From Halorubrum sp. Atlit-26R (GTDB lineage Archaea > Halobacteriota > Halobacteria > Halobacteriales > Haloferacaceae): a DNA stretch of 64,000 nt. The position numbers and the translations under genes were made by a program. Positions 15,688 through 25,412 of the stretch are shown here, in pieces. Under the pieces are notes generated by a model that made no database searches, had not been told where the DNA came from, and worked only from the letters and a program-made list of their open reading frames with translations. The stretch spans positions 1 through 64,000 of the forward strand of contig NZ_QPLT01000005.1 in the NCBI RefSeq assembly GCF_003666015.1, given 5' to 3'. Position 1 is the first letter of the stretch. The number at the start of each line of letters is the position of its first letter.

Positions 15688-16599
15688 ATGCTCCGGCTCG
15701 CGATGACCACCGACGCGGAGACGTTCGAGCGCGTGCGCGAGCCGCTCGCGGACCGCGGCATCGAGGTCGGCCACGTCCGGGCGAAAGAGCGGGCGCTCCG
15801 GGTGTCGGGCGGGGAGCCGGGCGCGGGCGACGCGGGCGACGCCGCGGCCGACCCCGAGGAGTTCGCGGGGTTCGACGTCGGCCTCGTCTACCCCACCCGC
15901 CTGATGGAGGGGGCGGTCGTCGACGAGCGCCTCGGCGTCCCGTGGGTGAACGGCCGCGACGCGGTCGTCGCCTCGCGCAACAAGGCGGGCGTGCTGGCGC
16001 GACTGTCGGCCGCCGGGCTCCCGACGCCGAAGACGACGCTCGTGTCGAACCCCGTCGACGAGTCGGTCGTCGTCGACGCCGCCGAGGAGTTCTCCTACCC
16101 GGTCGTCGTGAAGCCGAACTCCGCGACCCGCGGGGTGGGCGTCGCGACCGCGACCGACCTCGACTCGCTTCTGGGCGTCGTCGACTACCTGAACCTGATC
16201 CACGACTACCGCGCCACCGGGGACAAGTCGTTCCTGATCCAGGAGTACCTCCCCGACGCGCGCGACTACCGCGCGATGGTCGTCGACGGCGCGTACGCGG
16301 GGGCGGTCGAACGCGTGCTCGACGACGACGCGCTCGCGGCGGGGCGGTGGAAACACAACGTCCACCGCGGCGCGACGGCCGAGGGGGTCGAGTTGGACCC
16401 CGAGGCGCGCGACCTCGCGGAGCGCGCGGCCGAGACGCTCGGAATCGACTACTTCGGCGTCGACCTGCTCGCGACCGACGACCGGCTCGTCGTCAACGAG
16501 ACGAACGCGCGCCCGACCGTCGACGCCGCGACGAAGTACGCGGACGACTTCTACGACCGGTTCGCGGCGCTGATCCGGCGGACGGCAGAAACAGCGTAA
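15688..16599 (+). CDS. RimK-type ATP-grasp ligase
   Basis: 303 aa. An ATP-grasp enzyme, expected to join a carboxylate (often glutamate) to an amine through an acyl phosphate. After a pre-ATP domain (residues 1-100) come SRNKAGVLARLSAAGLPTPKT, the Lys of YPVVVKPNSATRGVGV (ATP binding, about 132-147), FLIQEYLPDARDYRAMVV, and the metal site with VVNETNARPTVDAATK near 270. The N-terminal insert GGEPGAGDAGDAAAD is loop-like. The gene follows a TATA-like gtttttaag about 28 bases before ATG. RimK/CofF/LysX relatives act in F420 tail addition or Lys/Arg synthesis; none is shown here by context. Confidence 0.85.
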   Translation: MLRLAMTTDAETFERVREPLADRGIEVGHVRAKERALRVSGGEPGAGDAGDAAADPEEFAGFDVGLVYPTRLMEGAVVDERLGVPWVNGRDAVVASRNKAGVLARLSAAGLPTPKTTLVSNPVDESVVVDAAEEFSYPVVVKPNSATRGVGVATATDLDSLLGVVDYLNLIHDYRATGDKSFLIQEYLPDARDYRAMVVDGAYAGAVERVLDDDALAAGRWKHNVHRGATAEGVELDPEARDLAERAAETLGIDYFGVDLLATDDRLVVNETNARPTVDAATKYADDFYDRFAALIRRTAETA

Positions 16600-16614
16600 A
16601 AACGGGCGACCGCT

Positions 16615-16995
16615 TCAGACCAAGTCGATCGACGCGCTGTCGTCGTCGCGGTCGAACGCGACCTCCAAGACGCCGTTGTTGAACGTCGCGTCCGCGGAGT
16701 GCTCGTCGACGGGCGCGGGGAGCTCAACCGTCTCGTCGTACTCGCGCCGGTCGGAGACGGCCGAGATGGTGAGCGCGTCGCCGTCGCAGCGCAGCGAGAG
16801 GTCCTCCTTCTCGACGGCGGGGAGGTCGGCGACGAGGCGCACCGACTCCTCGGTGGTGTACGCGTCGACGTGGGTGTCGGAGCCGAACCCCGCGTCGTCG
16901 GCCGACGGGGCGTCGCCGCTGGCCATCTCGTTCATCATCCGCTCGATCTCCTCGAAGAAGTCTCCGAACGGATCGTCGCGGTCGTCTCTGTCCAT
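16615..16995 (-). CDS. Hsp20/alpha-crystallin family small heat-shock protein
   Basis: 126 aa. Start chosen at MDRDDRDDPFGDFFEEIERM, the usual sHSP N-terminus (DPF.DFFEEIERMM). The alpha-crystallin fold covers about residues 40-126 with VRLVADLPAVEKEDLSLRC, DALTISAV and the end FNNGVLEVAFDR. It lacks the C-terminal IxI oligomer-closing motif; the tail is SASIDLV. ATP-independent holdase, cytoplasmic. Its stop is 15 bases from that of the ATP-grasp gene, convergent. Confidence 0.9.
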   Translation of the reverse strand: MDRDDRDDPFGDFFEEIERMMNEMASGDAPSADDAGFGSDTHVDAYTTEESVRLVADLPAVEKEDLSLRCDGDALTISAVSDRREYDETVELPAPVDEHSADATFNNGVLEVAFDRDDDSASIDLV

Positions 16996-17213
16996 ATCTC
17001 CCGTGAGGTCGGTGACCCCGATAAGCCTTCTGTCGGTCGCCGTATCGGCCGGTATCCGCCCGGAACCGGGGAGTCGTCGACCGAGCGTAGATCGCGGCGA
17101 CCGCTCGCCCTCGACCTCGGGCGAGCGAACCGATCGTAACAAATTCCAACGATTATGACGGTCTCGACGTGACTGGGCCGGATTTAAGTAGTTGCGGCTC
17201 GCTTTTTTCGAAC

Positions 17214-18266
17214 ATGAGTAAATCGTATCTGGCTGCCGGTGACAACGTGAGCGACGACGAGGTCGTGCGGGTGGGGCTCAACGGCTTCGGTCGCATCGGG
17301 CGCAACGTGTTCCGCGCGGTGGTAGAGCACCCGCGGATCGAGCTCGTCGGGATCAACGACGTGATGGACTTCGACGACATGGGGTACCTCGCGAAGTACG
17401 ACACCGTCATGGGGCGGCTCGACGGCGTCGAGCGCGACGGCGACGAACTGACGGTCGGCGGCACCTCGGTCCCGCTGTTCAACGTTCAGGACCCCGCCGA
17501 CCTCCCGTGGGACGACCTCGACGTCGACGTCGCCTTGGAGTGTACGGGGATCTTCCGCACCCGCGACGACGCGAGCGCGCACCTCGACGGCGGCGCGGAC
17601 ACCGTGATCATCTCGGCGCCCCCGAAGGGCGAGAAGCCGGTCAAACAGCTCGTCTACGGCGTCAACCACGACGAGTACGAGGGCGACGACGTGGTCTCGA
17701 ACGCCTCCTGTACCACGAACTCCATCACGCCGGTCGCGAAGGTGCTCGACGCGGAGTTCGGCATCGACGCCGGCACCCTCACCACCGTCCACGCCTACAC
17801 CGGCTCGCAGGCCCTCATCGACGGCCCCATGAGCAAGCGCCGCCGCGGCCGCGCGGCCGCCGAGAACATCGTCCCCACCTCGACCGGCGCCGCGGGCGCC
17901 GCCCAGGAGGTCCTCCCGCAGCTCGAGGGGAAGATCGACGGGATGGCGATGCGCGTCCCGGTCCCGACGGGCTCGATCACCGAGTTCGTCGTCAGCCTCG
18001 ACGAGGACGTCACCGCGGAGGAGGTCAACGCCGCCTTCCGCGACGCCGCCGACTCCGGCCCGCTCGCGGGCGTCCTCGGCTACACCGACGACGAGGTCGT
18101 CTCCTCGGACATCGTCGGCCTCCCCTTCTCCAGCTACGTCGATCTCCAGTCGACGAACGTCATCGCGGGCGGGAAGCTGCTGAAGATCCTCACCTGGTAC
18201 GACAACGAGTACGGCTTCTCGAACCGGATGCTCGACATGGCCGCGTACGTTCAGGACGAGGCGTAA
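17214..18266 (+). CDS. gap: Glyceraldehyde-3-phosphate dehydrogenase, type I (bacterial-like)
   Basis: 350 aa. Oxidises glyceraldehyde-3-phosphate to 1,3-bisphosphoglycerate with NAD(P)+. The Rossmann motif VGLNGFGRIGRNVFRA starts near residue 20, the catalytic Cys is in SNASCTTNSITP (about 160-171), and the C-terminal WYDNEYGFSNRMLDM is typical. This is the bacterial-type enzyme, which in haloarchaea is the glycolytic one, rather than the archaeal type II. Start at 17214 (MSKSYLAAGDNVS) is backed by a TATA-like gatttaag 28 bases upstream; an in-frame extension to 17169 is open but unlikely. Followed by pgk with its own promoter. Confidence 0.96.
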   Translation: MSKSYLAAGDNVSDDEVVRVGLNGFGRIGRNVFRAVVEHPRIELVGINDVMDFDDMGYLAKYDTVMGRLDGVERDGDELTVGGTSVPLFNVQDPADLPWDDLDVDVALECTGIFRTRDDASAHLDGGADTVIISAPPKGEKPVKQLVYGVNHDEYEGDDVVSNASCTTNSITPVAKVLDAEFGIDAGTLTTVHAYTGSQALIDGPMSKRRRGRAAAENIVPTSTGAAGAAQEVLPQLEGKIDGMAMRVPVPTGSITEFVVSLDEDVTAEEVNAAFRDAADSGPLAGVLGYTDDEVVSSDIVGLPFSSYVDLQSTNVIAGGKLLKILTWYDNEYGFSNRMLDMAAYVQDEA

Positions 18267-18359
18267 GCGCCGCCTCCCGGACCCGTTCGGACCGTTTTTC
18301 GACGGAAACGTTCCTTCGGAGGACAACCGCTTAAATACCTCATCGACGACCACTCACCC

Positions 18360-19583
18360 ATGCCCACCTTCGACACCATCGACGACCTCCCGGCAGACAA
18401 ACGCGTCCTCGTTCGGCTCGACCTCAACTCCCCGATCGAGGACGGCGAACCGCAGGACAACCGCCGGTTCGAGCGCCACGCGGAGACGGTCCGCGAACTG
18501 GCCGACACCGGCCACCGCGTCGTGCTCATGGCCCACCAGGGTCGGCCCGGCCGCGACGACTTCACGTCGCTCGCCGGTCACGCGGAGATCCTCGCCGACC
18601 ACGTCGGCCGCGACGTGGGGTTCGTTGCCGACACGTACGGCGACGAGGCGCTGGCGGCGATCGACGCGCTCGGCGCGGGCGAGATTCTCCTCTTAGAGAA
18701 CACCCGCATGTGCGACGACGAGCTCCCGGAGGCGTCGCCCGAGGAGAAGGCGGAGACGGCGTTCGTCGAGGCGCTCGCGCCGCGCTTCGACGCGTACGTC
18801 AACGACGCGTACTCGGCGGCGCATCGGAAACACGCCTCGCTGGTCGGCTTCCCGCTCGTCCTCCCCGCCTACGCGGGCCGCGTGATGGAGACGGAGTACG
18901 AGGCGAACACCGCCATCGCCACCCGCGAGTTCGACGGCCCCGTCACGATGGTCGTCGGCGGGACGAAGGCGACCGACGTGGTCGGCGTGATGGACGCCTT
19001 AGACGAGAAGGTCGACCGATTCCTCCTCGGCGGCGTCGCGGGCGAGCTCTTCTTACGCGCCGCGGGCCACCCGGTCGGTCACGACGTGGGCGACATGGAC
19101 CTGTTCGACGAGCAGTGGGCGGAGAACCGCGAGCTGATCGAGTCGGTCCTCGACGAGCGTGGCGACGCGATTCGGCTCGCGAGCGACCTCGCGTACGAGG
19201 GGGAGGACGGCGAGCGCGCCGAGGTCGCGGTCGACGAGATCGACGAGAAGGAGACGGGCTACCTCGACGTCGGCTCGGCGACGGTCGCGGACTACGAGCC
19301 GGCGATCCGCGAGTCCGACGCCGTCTTCGTGAAGGGCGCGCTCGGCGTCTTCGAGGACGAGCGGTTCGCCGACGGCACCGTCGGCGTCCTCGAAGCCATC
19401 GCGGAGACGGACTGCTTCTCGGTCGTCGGCGGCGGCGACACCTCGCGGGCCATCGAGATGTACGGCATGGACGAGGGCGACTTCTCGCACGTCTCCATCG
19501 CGGGCGGCGCGTACATCCGCGCGCTGACCGGCGAGCCGCTCCCGGCGGTGGAGGTCCTGGAGGCGGCGGCGGAACGGCAGTAG
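18360..19583 (+). CDS. pgk: Phosphoglycerate kinase
   Basis: 407 aa. Makes ATP from 1,3-bisphosphoglycerate. Substrate motifs: RVLVRLDLNSPIEDGEP (about 15-31), LMAHQGRPG, FVEALAPRFDAYVNDAYSAAHR, and the nucleotide site with FSVVGGGDTSRAIEMYG (about 355-371) plus SIAGGAYIRAL. Some normally conserved positions are changed as in other halophilic PGKs (DLNSP for DxNVP, SIAGGA for STGGGA). A TATA-like cttaaatacc at 18331-18340 is about 26 bases upstream of ATG, so it is probably transcribed separately from gap as well as with it. Confidence 0.96.
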   Translation: MPTFDTIDDLPADKRVLVRLDLNSPIEDGEPQDNRRFERHAETVRELADTGHRVVLMAHQGRPGRDDFTSLAGHAEILADHVGRDVGFVADTYGDEALAAIDALGAGEILLLENTRMCDDELPEASPEEKAETAFVEALAPRFDAYVNDAYSAAHRKHASLVGFPLVLPAYAGRVMETEYEANTAIATREFDGPVTMVVGGTKATDVVGVMDALDEKVDRFLLGGVAGELFLRAAGHPVGHDVGDMDLFDEQWAENRELIESVLDERGDAIRLASDLAYEGEDGERAEVAVDEIDEKETGYLDVGSATVADYEPAIRESDAVFVKGALGVFEDERFADGTVGVLEAIAETDCFSVVGGGDTSRAIEMYGMDEGDFSHVSIAGGAYIRALTGEPLPAVEVLEAAAERQ

Positions 19584-19641
19584 AAGGGCGGATCGGGCTC
19601 GACGGAGCGGGGCGGGCGTTCGAGCCGGGCGACCGGTCGAA

Positions 19642-20100
19642 TTACTCCTCGACGTCGAGGTCGAACTGCTCGTTCTCCGTGACCGCGTTGAGGACGACGC
19701 TCGTGTTCGACTCCCGGATGTCCGCGTCCGTGAGGATCGACTTGATCTGGTCGTTCATCCCGTCCGTGTCGGTGAACTTCCCGATGGCGATCACGTCGTA
19801 GTCGCCCGTGACCTCGTAGACGCTCACCATCTGTTTCTCCTGGCGCAGCTTCTCGGTGACGTCCGGCAGCGCGCTCCCCTCGACCTTGAGCTGGAGCACG
19901 GCCGTCACGTCGTAGCCGAGCTTGTCGTAGTCGACGACGGGGGTGTACCCCCGGATCACGCCCTCCTCTTCGAGGTCGCGGAGGTGGTTCGAAACGGTCG
20001 TCACCGAGACGTCGAGCTCGTCGCCCAGGCTCCGGAGGCTCGCGCGGCCGTTGCTGAGCAGCGAGTTGATAAGCTTCGCGTCGAGGTTTTCGTACGTCAT
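19642..20100 (-). CDS. lrp: Lrp/AsnC family transcription regulator adjacent to glnA
   Basis: 152 aa from the [18 protein letters not shown]. Winged helix-turn-helix in the first 55 residues ([35 protein letters not shown]), then a RAM/AsnC ligand domain with [19 protein letters not shown]. Divergently placed to glnA across 126 bases, an arrangement found in several haloarchaea, which suggests control of glutamine synthetase and of itself. The ligand is unknown. A GTG two codons... upstream frame is open but adds only three residues. Confidence 0.92.
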   Translation of the reverse strand: MTYENLDAKLINSLLSNGRASLRSLGDELDVSVTTVSNHLRDLEEEGVIRGYTPVVDYDKLGYDVTAVLQLKVEGSALPDVTEKLRQEKQMVSVYEVTGDYDVIAIGKFTDTDGMNDQIKSILTDADIRESNTSVVLNAVTENEQFDLDVEE

Positions 20101-20226
20101 CACACCCAACCACGCTTTCGGGGGTTTAGAATTTTACGAACGTCCAGCAGTTTTGCCTGTCCGGCGGTTCATGCGCCAAGCGATAAGGCCTTTATACTGG
20201 CAGATAAGGAATGAAGCGTCCAGAAC

Positions 20227-21597
20227 ATGACGGACGAACACGCGAAACCGGACGGCGGCCTCACGGCCGAGGAACAGGCGGTGCTCGACGAGATCGAGGA
20301 GAGAAACGTCGACTTCCTGCGGCTCCAGTTCACCGACATCCTCGGCGTCGTGAAGAACGTCTCCGTCCCCGCCCATCAGGCGGAGAAGGCGTTCACCGAG
20401 GGTATCTACTTCGACGGCTCCTCCATCGAGGGGTTCGTGCGCATCCAGGAGTCGGACATGCGGCTCGTCCCCGACCCCGACACGTTCGCGGTGCTCCCGT
20501 GGCGCAGCGACGGCGAAGGCGACAGCGGCGCCGCGCGGCTCATCTGTGACATCGTGACCACCGAGGGCGAGCCCTTCGTCGGCGGCCCGCGGCAGGTCCT
20601 CAAGAGCGTTCTCGAGGAGGCCGAGGAGATGGGCTACTCCGTCTCGATCGGCCCGGAGCCGGAGTTCTTCCTGTTCGAGAAGGACGACGACGGCAACGCG
20701 ACCACGATCCCCCACGACAACGGCGGCTACTTCGATCTCGCCCCGAAGGACCTCGCGTCCGACGTGCGCAAGGAGATCATCTTCACCTTAGAGGAGATGG
20801 GCTTCGAGATCGAGGCCTCCCACCACGAGGTCGCCGAGGGCCAACACGAGATCAACTTCAAGTACGACGACGCGCTCACGACCGCGGACAACATCGCGAC
20901 GTTCCGCGCCGTCGTCCGCGCGGTCGCCGAGCAGCACGACCTCCACGCGACGTTCATGCCCAAGCCCATCGCCGACATCAACGGCTCGGGCATGCACAGC
21001 CACATCTCGCTGTTCGACGAGGACGGCAACGCGTTCGCCGACGACGCCGACGAGTTCAACCTGAGCGAGACCGCCTACCAGTTCATGGGCGGCATCCTGA
21101 ACCACGCGCCCGCGTTCACGGCCGTGACGAACCCGACCGTGAACTCCTACAAGCGCCTGGTGCCCGGCTACGAGGCGCCCATCTACGTCGCCTGGTCCGA
21201 CACGAACCGCTCGGCGCTCGTCCGCGTCCCCGACGCCGCGGGCGTCTCCGCGCGCTTCGAGGTCCGCAGCCCCGACCCGTCCTGTAACCCATACCTCGGG
21301 ATGGCGTCGCTCATCGCCGCCGGCCTCGACGGGATCAAGACCGGCGCCGACCCGGGCGACCCGGTCCGCGAGGACATCTACGAGTTCGACGACGAGAAGC
21401 GCCAGGAGTACGGCATCGAGACGCTGCCGCCGAACCTCGGCGCCGCCGTCGAGGAGTTAGAGGAAGACGAGGTGCTGCAGGACGCGCTCGGCCCGCACAC
21501 CTCCGAGAAGTTCGCCGAGGCGAAGTCCCAGGAGTTCAGCGAGTACCTCACCCAGGTGTCGGAGTGGGAGGAGGACCGCTACCTGGAGACGTTCTAA
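20227..21597 (+). CDS. glnA: Glutamine synthetase, type I
   Basis: 456 aa. Glutamate + NH3 + ATP to glutamine. Visible motifs: [34 protein letters not shown] (about 60-78), the metal/glutamate site [15 protein letters not shown] (about 200-214), the [16 protein letters not shown] segment (about 255-270) and NRSALVRVP. No adenylylation Tyr motif of the beta type is evident; the length and motifs fit the GSI-alpha-like archaeal form. TATA-like cctttatac at 20188-20196 lies about 34 bases upstream. The divergent lrp is the likely regulator. Confidence 0.97.
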   Translation: MTDEHAKPDGGLTAEEQAVLDEIEERNVDFLRLQFTDILGVVKNVSVPAHQAEKAFTEGIYFDGSSIEGFVRIQESDMRLVPDPDTFAVLPWRSDGEGDSGAARLICDIVTTEGEPFVGGPRQVLKSVLEEAEEMGYSVSIGPEPEFFLFEKDDDGNATTIPHDNGGYFDLAPKDLASDVRKEIIFTLEEMGFEIEASHHEVAEGQHEINFKYDDALTTADNIATFRAVVRAVAEQHDLHATFMPKPIADINGSGMHSHISLFDEDGNAFADDADEFNLSETAYQFMGGILNHAPAFTAVTNPTVNSYKRLVPGYEAPIYVAWSDTNRSALVRVPDAAGVSARFEVRSPDPSCNPYLGMASLIAAGLDGIKTGADPGDPVREDIYEFDDEKRQEYGIETLPPNLGAAVEELEEDEVLQDALGPHTSEKFAEAKSQEFSEYLTQVSEWEEDRYLETF

Positions 21598-21777
21598 GGC
21601 GACGGCGCGGCCTAAATTTTCGATTTCTTTCGCTCTCTCCGGCTTTCTCGCACCGTCCGGTCTCGCTTCGTCGTGCGTTTTTCGAGCGGTAGCGGTTCGT
21701 CCCCCGGCGAGCGCGTGAACCCGACGGCCGATCGATTGCGAGAGTGAGTATCGCAGATCGTAGCAGCGATTCGACGT

Positions 21778-21816
21778 TTAAATAGTCGCCAGCGGTGCCG
21801 ACGATCGCTTATAAAA
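21778..21816 (+). promoter_or_regulatory. TATA-like boxes upstream of element B
   Basis: TTTAAATAG at 21778-21786 and CTTATAAAAG at 21808-21817 precede the first helix of element B, whose 5' arm starts at 21829. A TATA box centred near 21812 predicts transcription starting near 21836, at the base of helix 1. Copies C and D have boxes at comparable places. Confidence 0.45.
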
Positions 21817-21828
21817 GAGAGTGGGGTC

Positions 21829-22081
21829 GGCGCGTGCCTGCGAGCGGCCGCCCCCGGCGGCCGCGAGGAGCACGCGCGAGGGAGTCAGCCGGCCGGAGCG
21901 AAGCGGAGGCCGGCTGACGAGGCTGGGGAGGCGTGGGGTGCGGTCGCTGTGCGGGGTGGGACTCAAAGGGGCAGCCGTCGAGGGCGAGGTAGGCGACGTA
22001 AGCACCGGAATGAGGGAGCGAAGCGACCGAATGAGGAGCGCAGCGAGCGTACCCCGCCCTCGACGGCTGGGGCTTTGGAGG
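21829..22081 (+). repeat. Structured dispersed element, copy B (candidate ncRNA)
   Basis: 253 bp between convergent glnA and nrdJ. Helix 1: CGCGTGC/GCACGCG enclosing GCGGCCGCC/GGCGGCCGC. Helix 2 (21884-21894 with 21908-21918): GTCAGCCGGCC/GGCCGGCTGAC around the loop GGAGCGAAGCGGA. Helix 3: arms 21972-21991 and 22050-22069, 20 bp with one A-C mismatch (5' arm CAGCCGTCGAGGGCGAGGTA). Conserved inside helix 3: GGCGACGTAAGCACCGG. Closed by CTCAAAG (21962-21968) opposite CTTTGGAG (22073-22080). A few short frames cross it but none resembles a protein. Confidence 0.8.
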
Positions 22082-22150
22082 CACTCGCCGCAGCAGCGTC
22101 AGCCATTTATAAGCAGCCGATAGCAACATCTCAATTCTCTTTATAAACGA
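22082..22150 (+). repeat. TATA-containing repeat remnants after element B
   Basis: Two TTTATAA boxes (22106-22112 and 22140-22146) follow the element, 34 bases apart rather than the 57 seen at copies A, D and E. The first is followed by agcagccg, a decayed start of the 57-bp unit. This looks like a shortened array. Confidence 0.55.
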
Positions 22151-22250
22151 TCTCACTCACGACGTACTACACGTACTCCCGGTATCGATCGCGTTCGTGC
22201 GAACCGCAAAAAACCGCTCCGAAAGCGCTGCTACCGCCAGTTCGGGCCGT

Positions 22251-25200
22251 CTAACACTCCGACCAGCCGCACGACTCGCACGTCTTGCAGCCCTCGGAGT
22301 AGTAGAGGTTCATGCCGCCGCACTCGGGGCACTCGGGCGACTCGCCCGCCGCGATGAGCTCCTGGGTCGAGTCGTCGGCGCCGGCGGCGTCGTCTTCCGC
22401 CGCCGGACCGGGGGCGTCCGCGCTCGGGGCGTCGGTCGCCGTGCCAGCGTCGACCGCGCCGCCGTCGGTCTGGCTCGGGGGGCTCGCGCCCGCCGCGCTC
22501 TCCTCGACGTCGTCGAGGCTCTGCTGTTGGGGGATCCCCTTGTCGACGTCGTCGTCGAGGTAGCGCCGCAGCGCGGTGCCGATGGCGTCCGGGATCGACT
22601 GGATCTGCTCGCCCTTATCCCAGGCGACCTTCGGGCTCCGGGTGCCCTGGAGCTCGTCCACGATCTCCTCGGGGTCGACGCCCGAGCGGAGCGCCGTCGA
22701 GATGACCTTCGCGAGCGCCTCCGTGAAGGAGTTGGTGTAGCCGCCGGAGTGGCCGATGTTCGCGAACAGCTCGAACGGCAGCCCGTTCTCGTCCTCGTTG
22801 ATGGTGACGTACAGCTTGCCGTAGCCCGTCTCGACGCGCTGGGTGACGCCGTTCAGGGAGTCGGGGCGCGGGCTCCGCTCGCTGTAGTCGATCCGCGGCT
22901 GCTCCGTCGTTTCGAGCAGGTCCGAGATCTCCGCGTCGATCGCGGCCTGGACGTCCTCGTTGTCGAGGAACGCCTCGATCCCGCCGAACACCTCGCCGAT
23001 CTGCTCGACGATCGTCTCGGCGGCCTCGCTCTCGTCGGCGAACTCCGCGTTCTGCGCCCGCGTCGTGAGCACCTGCTTCGAGCGGGTGCCGTCGCGGTAG
23101 TAGGTGACGCCCTTGCCGCCGTTCTCGTAGATGTACTCGAAGACCTCCTTGGCGTCGCCCAGCGTGGAGTCGTTGGGCGCGTTCACCGTCTTCGAGATGG
23201 CGGAGTCGACGCCCTTCTGACAGGCGACCTGAACGCCCGCGTGGTCCTTCGCGGAGAGGTCGCCGGTGACGACGAACAGCTCGCCGATCGCGTCCGGCAC
23301 GGTGTCGAGCCCCTCGACGCCGTCGAACGCGTTCTCGGCCATCTGCTCCTGCGCCTCCCGCTTGACGGCGTCGACGTCGACGTCGTTGGCCTCCAAGGTG
23401 CGCAGGAAGTAGTCGTCGAACTCGACGAGCATCTCGTCGCCCTGGACGTCGTCGGAGACGTTCTTGTAGTAGGCGACGTTGTAGATGGGCTCGCAGCCCC
23501 CGGTCGTGTTGCCGATCATCGACGTCGTGCCCGTGGGGGCGATCGTCGTCGTGTTGTGGTTGCGGATCGGGAAGCCGTCTTCCCACTCGTCGGCGTCGAG
23601 CCCGGTGTAGTGCTCGAACCAGTCGCGGTGCTCGGTCGGGTTCGCGTACTTCGAGTCCGCCCAGTCGTTGAACGTCCCGCGCTCCTCGGCGAGCTCGTGG
23701 GAGGCGAGCTTCGACTCGTGGTTGATGTGGGTCATCAGCTGCCGGGCGATCTCGTTGCCCGACTCGGAGCCGTAGCGGACGCCGAGCTGGACGTACAGCT
23801 GCGCGAGCCCCATGATGCCCAGCCCGATCTTCCGCATGTCCCGGACCTTCTCTTCGATCTCTTCGACCGGGAAGTCGGACATCGTGACGACGTTCTCGAG
23901 GAAGCGGGTGCCGTACGCGATCCGCTCTTCGAACTCCTCGAAGTCGATCGCCTCTTCGAGGAACGCCTCGACGGCGGCCGCCTCGGAGTCGTACTCGTCG
24001 GCGTGCTCGTCGGACCAGACGCGCCAGTCGGGCGCGTCGAGGTCGGCGACCGTCGAGAGGTTGATGTGCCCGAGGTTACAGGCCTCGTACTCCTCCAGCG
24101 GCTGCTCGCCGCAGGGGTTCGTCGCGAGGATCCGGTGGTCCGGGTGCTCCTCGACGTCGAAGGAGTGCTCCTTGTTGATCCGCTCGAGGTAGACCACGCC
24201 CGGCTCGCCGTTCTCGTGGGCGCCCTCGATCATGTGGTCCCAGATCTCGGCCGCGGGGACGGAGAGCTCCTCGCCCACCTCGACGTGCTCGCCGAGGCCG
24301 AACATGTCGTAGAGCTCTTTCGTCTCGGGGGTGGCGACGTGGGGCTCCTCCGTGCGCGGGTTGGTGAAGGTGAACTCCTCGCCGTTCTCCAGCGCCGCCA
24401 TGAAGTCGTCGGTGACGCCGACGCTGATGTTGAAGTTCGAGAGGTGTCCCTCGACCGCGTTCCGGAGGTGCTCGGGCACCTTGCCGTCCTCGTCGATGAG
24501 CTCGCGGGCCTCCTCTAAGGCGTCCGCGAAGGAGTTGTGCGTGAAGTCGTCGGGGTCGTTCAGGCGCAGCGAGTGCGCGAGGGAGACGTCCTTGTTCTTC
24601 GCGTGGATGAACTGGATGACGTCGGGGTGCGAGATGCGCATGACGCCCATCTGGGCGCCGCGGCGCGCGCCGCCCTGCGCGATCGTCTCGCACATCTGGT
24701 CGAACGTCCGCATGAACGTGATGGGGCCGGAGGCGATGCCGCCCGTGGAGCCGACGGAGTCGCCGTAGGGGCGGAGCTTCCAGAACGCGTACCCCATGCC
24801 GCCGCCGGACTGGAACACCTCGGCCGCCTCCTTGGCGGTCTGGTGGATGTCGGTGATGTCGTCGCCCGGCGAGTCGACGAAGCAGGCGGAGAGCTGCTGG
24901 AGCTCGTCGCCCGCGTTCATCAGGGTGGGGGAGTTCGGCATGAAGGAGAGCGACTCCATCCCCTGACGGAACGTCTCGGCGGTCGCCTCGACGTGGTCGC
25001 GAACGCCCTCGGGCAGTTCGGGGACGACCGTCTCGTACGCGAACTTGTTGACGTTGTGGGCGGTGAGCGTCGTCTCCGCCTCGTCCGCGGCGGTCGTGCC
25101 AGCGCCGAAGACCTCCTCGGCGAGCTCGTCGCGCCGGGGGTGATCGGGCTTCAGCTGGTCGGGCGTGACCGTGACCTCGACGCCCTGCTTCTCGGCCTCG

Positions 25201-25412
25201 AAGACGGCCTCCGCGAGCGCGACGTTGCGCGCGACGCGGTCGAACAGCTCCTCCTGGTCCTCGTCCGGCTCGCCGTCAGCGTTCTTCCGGAGGTAGCGCG
25301 CGGGCAGGATGTTCTCGTAGGCGTTGCCCGTGAGCCGCTCCTCCATGGTGTCGCCCGTGGTTCGTTTGATCGGCAGTTCGACTCCGTCGGCGGAGACGCC
25401 GTCGCTGCTCAT
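22251..25412 (-). CDS. nrdJ: Ribonucleoside reductase, class II, adenosylcobalamin-dependent
   Basis: 1053 aa. Makes deoxyribonucleotides with a B12-derived radical. Key parts: LSFMPNSPTLMNAG (about 136-149), the active-site Cys in LSACFVDSPGDD (about 154-165), GGGMGYAFWKLRP, the radical/active-site loop NPCGEQPLEEYEACNLGHINL (two segments of about 428-448), and APTGTTSMIGNTTGGCEP. The C-terminus has a long disordered acidic linker and ends with a zinc ribbon-like tail (CPECGGMNLYYSEGCK then CESCGWSEC) that carries the redox Cys pair. Start taken at MSSDGVSADGVELP; the frame stays open about 420 bases upstream but with composition and content unlike protein. No intein is seen. Confidence 0.95.
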   Translation of the reverse strand: MSSDGVSADGVELPIKRTTGDTMEERLTGNAYENILPARYLRKNADGEPDEDQEELFDRVARNVALAEAVFEAEKQGVEVTVTPDQLKPDHPRRDELAEEVFGAGTTAADEAETTLTAHNVNKFAYETVVPELPEGVRDHVEATAETFRQGMESLSFMPNSPTLMNAGDELQQLSACFVDSPGDDITDIHQTAKEAAEVFQSGGGMGYAFWKLRPYGDSVGSTGGIASGPITFMRTFDQMCETIAQGGARRGAQMGVMRISHPDVIQFIHAKNKDVSLAHSLRLNDPDDFTHNSFADALEEARELIDEDGKVPEHLRNAVEGHLSNFNISVGVTDDFMAALENGEEFTFTNPRTEEPHVATPETKELYDMFGLGEHVEVGEELSVPAAEIWDHMIEGAHENGEPGVVYLERINKEHSFDVEEHPDHRILATNPCGEQPLEEYEACNLGHINLSTVADLDAPDWRVWSDEHADEYDSEAAAVEAFLEEAIDFEEFEERIAYGTRFLENVVTMSDFPVEEIEEKVRDMRKIGLGIMGLAQLYVQLGVRYGSESGNEIARQLMTHINHESKLASHELAEERGTFNDWADSKYANPTEHRDWFEHYTGLDADEWEDGFPIRNHNTTTIAPTGTTSMIGNTTGGCEPIYNVAYYKNVSDDVQGDEMLVEFDDYFLRTLEANDVDVDAVKREAQEQMAENAFDGVEGLDTVPDAIGELFVVTGDLSAKDHAGVQVACQKGVDSAISKTVNAPNDSTLGDAKEVFEYIYENGGKGVTYYRDGTRSKQVLTTRAQNAEFADESEAAETIVEQIGEVFGGIEAFLDNEDVQAAIDAEISDLLETTEQPRIDYSERSPRPDSLNGVTQRVETGYGKLYVTINEDENGLPFELFANIGHSGGYTNSFTEALAKVISTALRSGVDPEEIVDELQGTRSPKVAWDKGEQIQSIPDAIGTALRRYLDDDVDKGIPQQQSLDDVEESAAGASPPSQTDGGAVDAGTATDAPSADAPGPAAEDDAAGADDSTQELIAAGESPECPECGGMNLYYSEGCKTCESCGWSEC

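Noticed and set aside
22197-24518. 773-residue plus-strand reading frame opposite nrdJ
   Set aside because: Val/Leu/Arg/Asp-rich mirror of the reductase gene, caused by high GC in third codon positions. nrdJ has complete family motifs.
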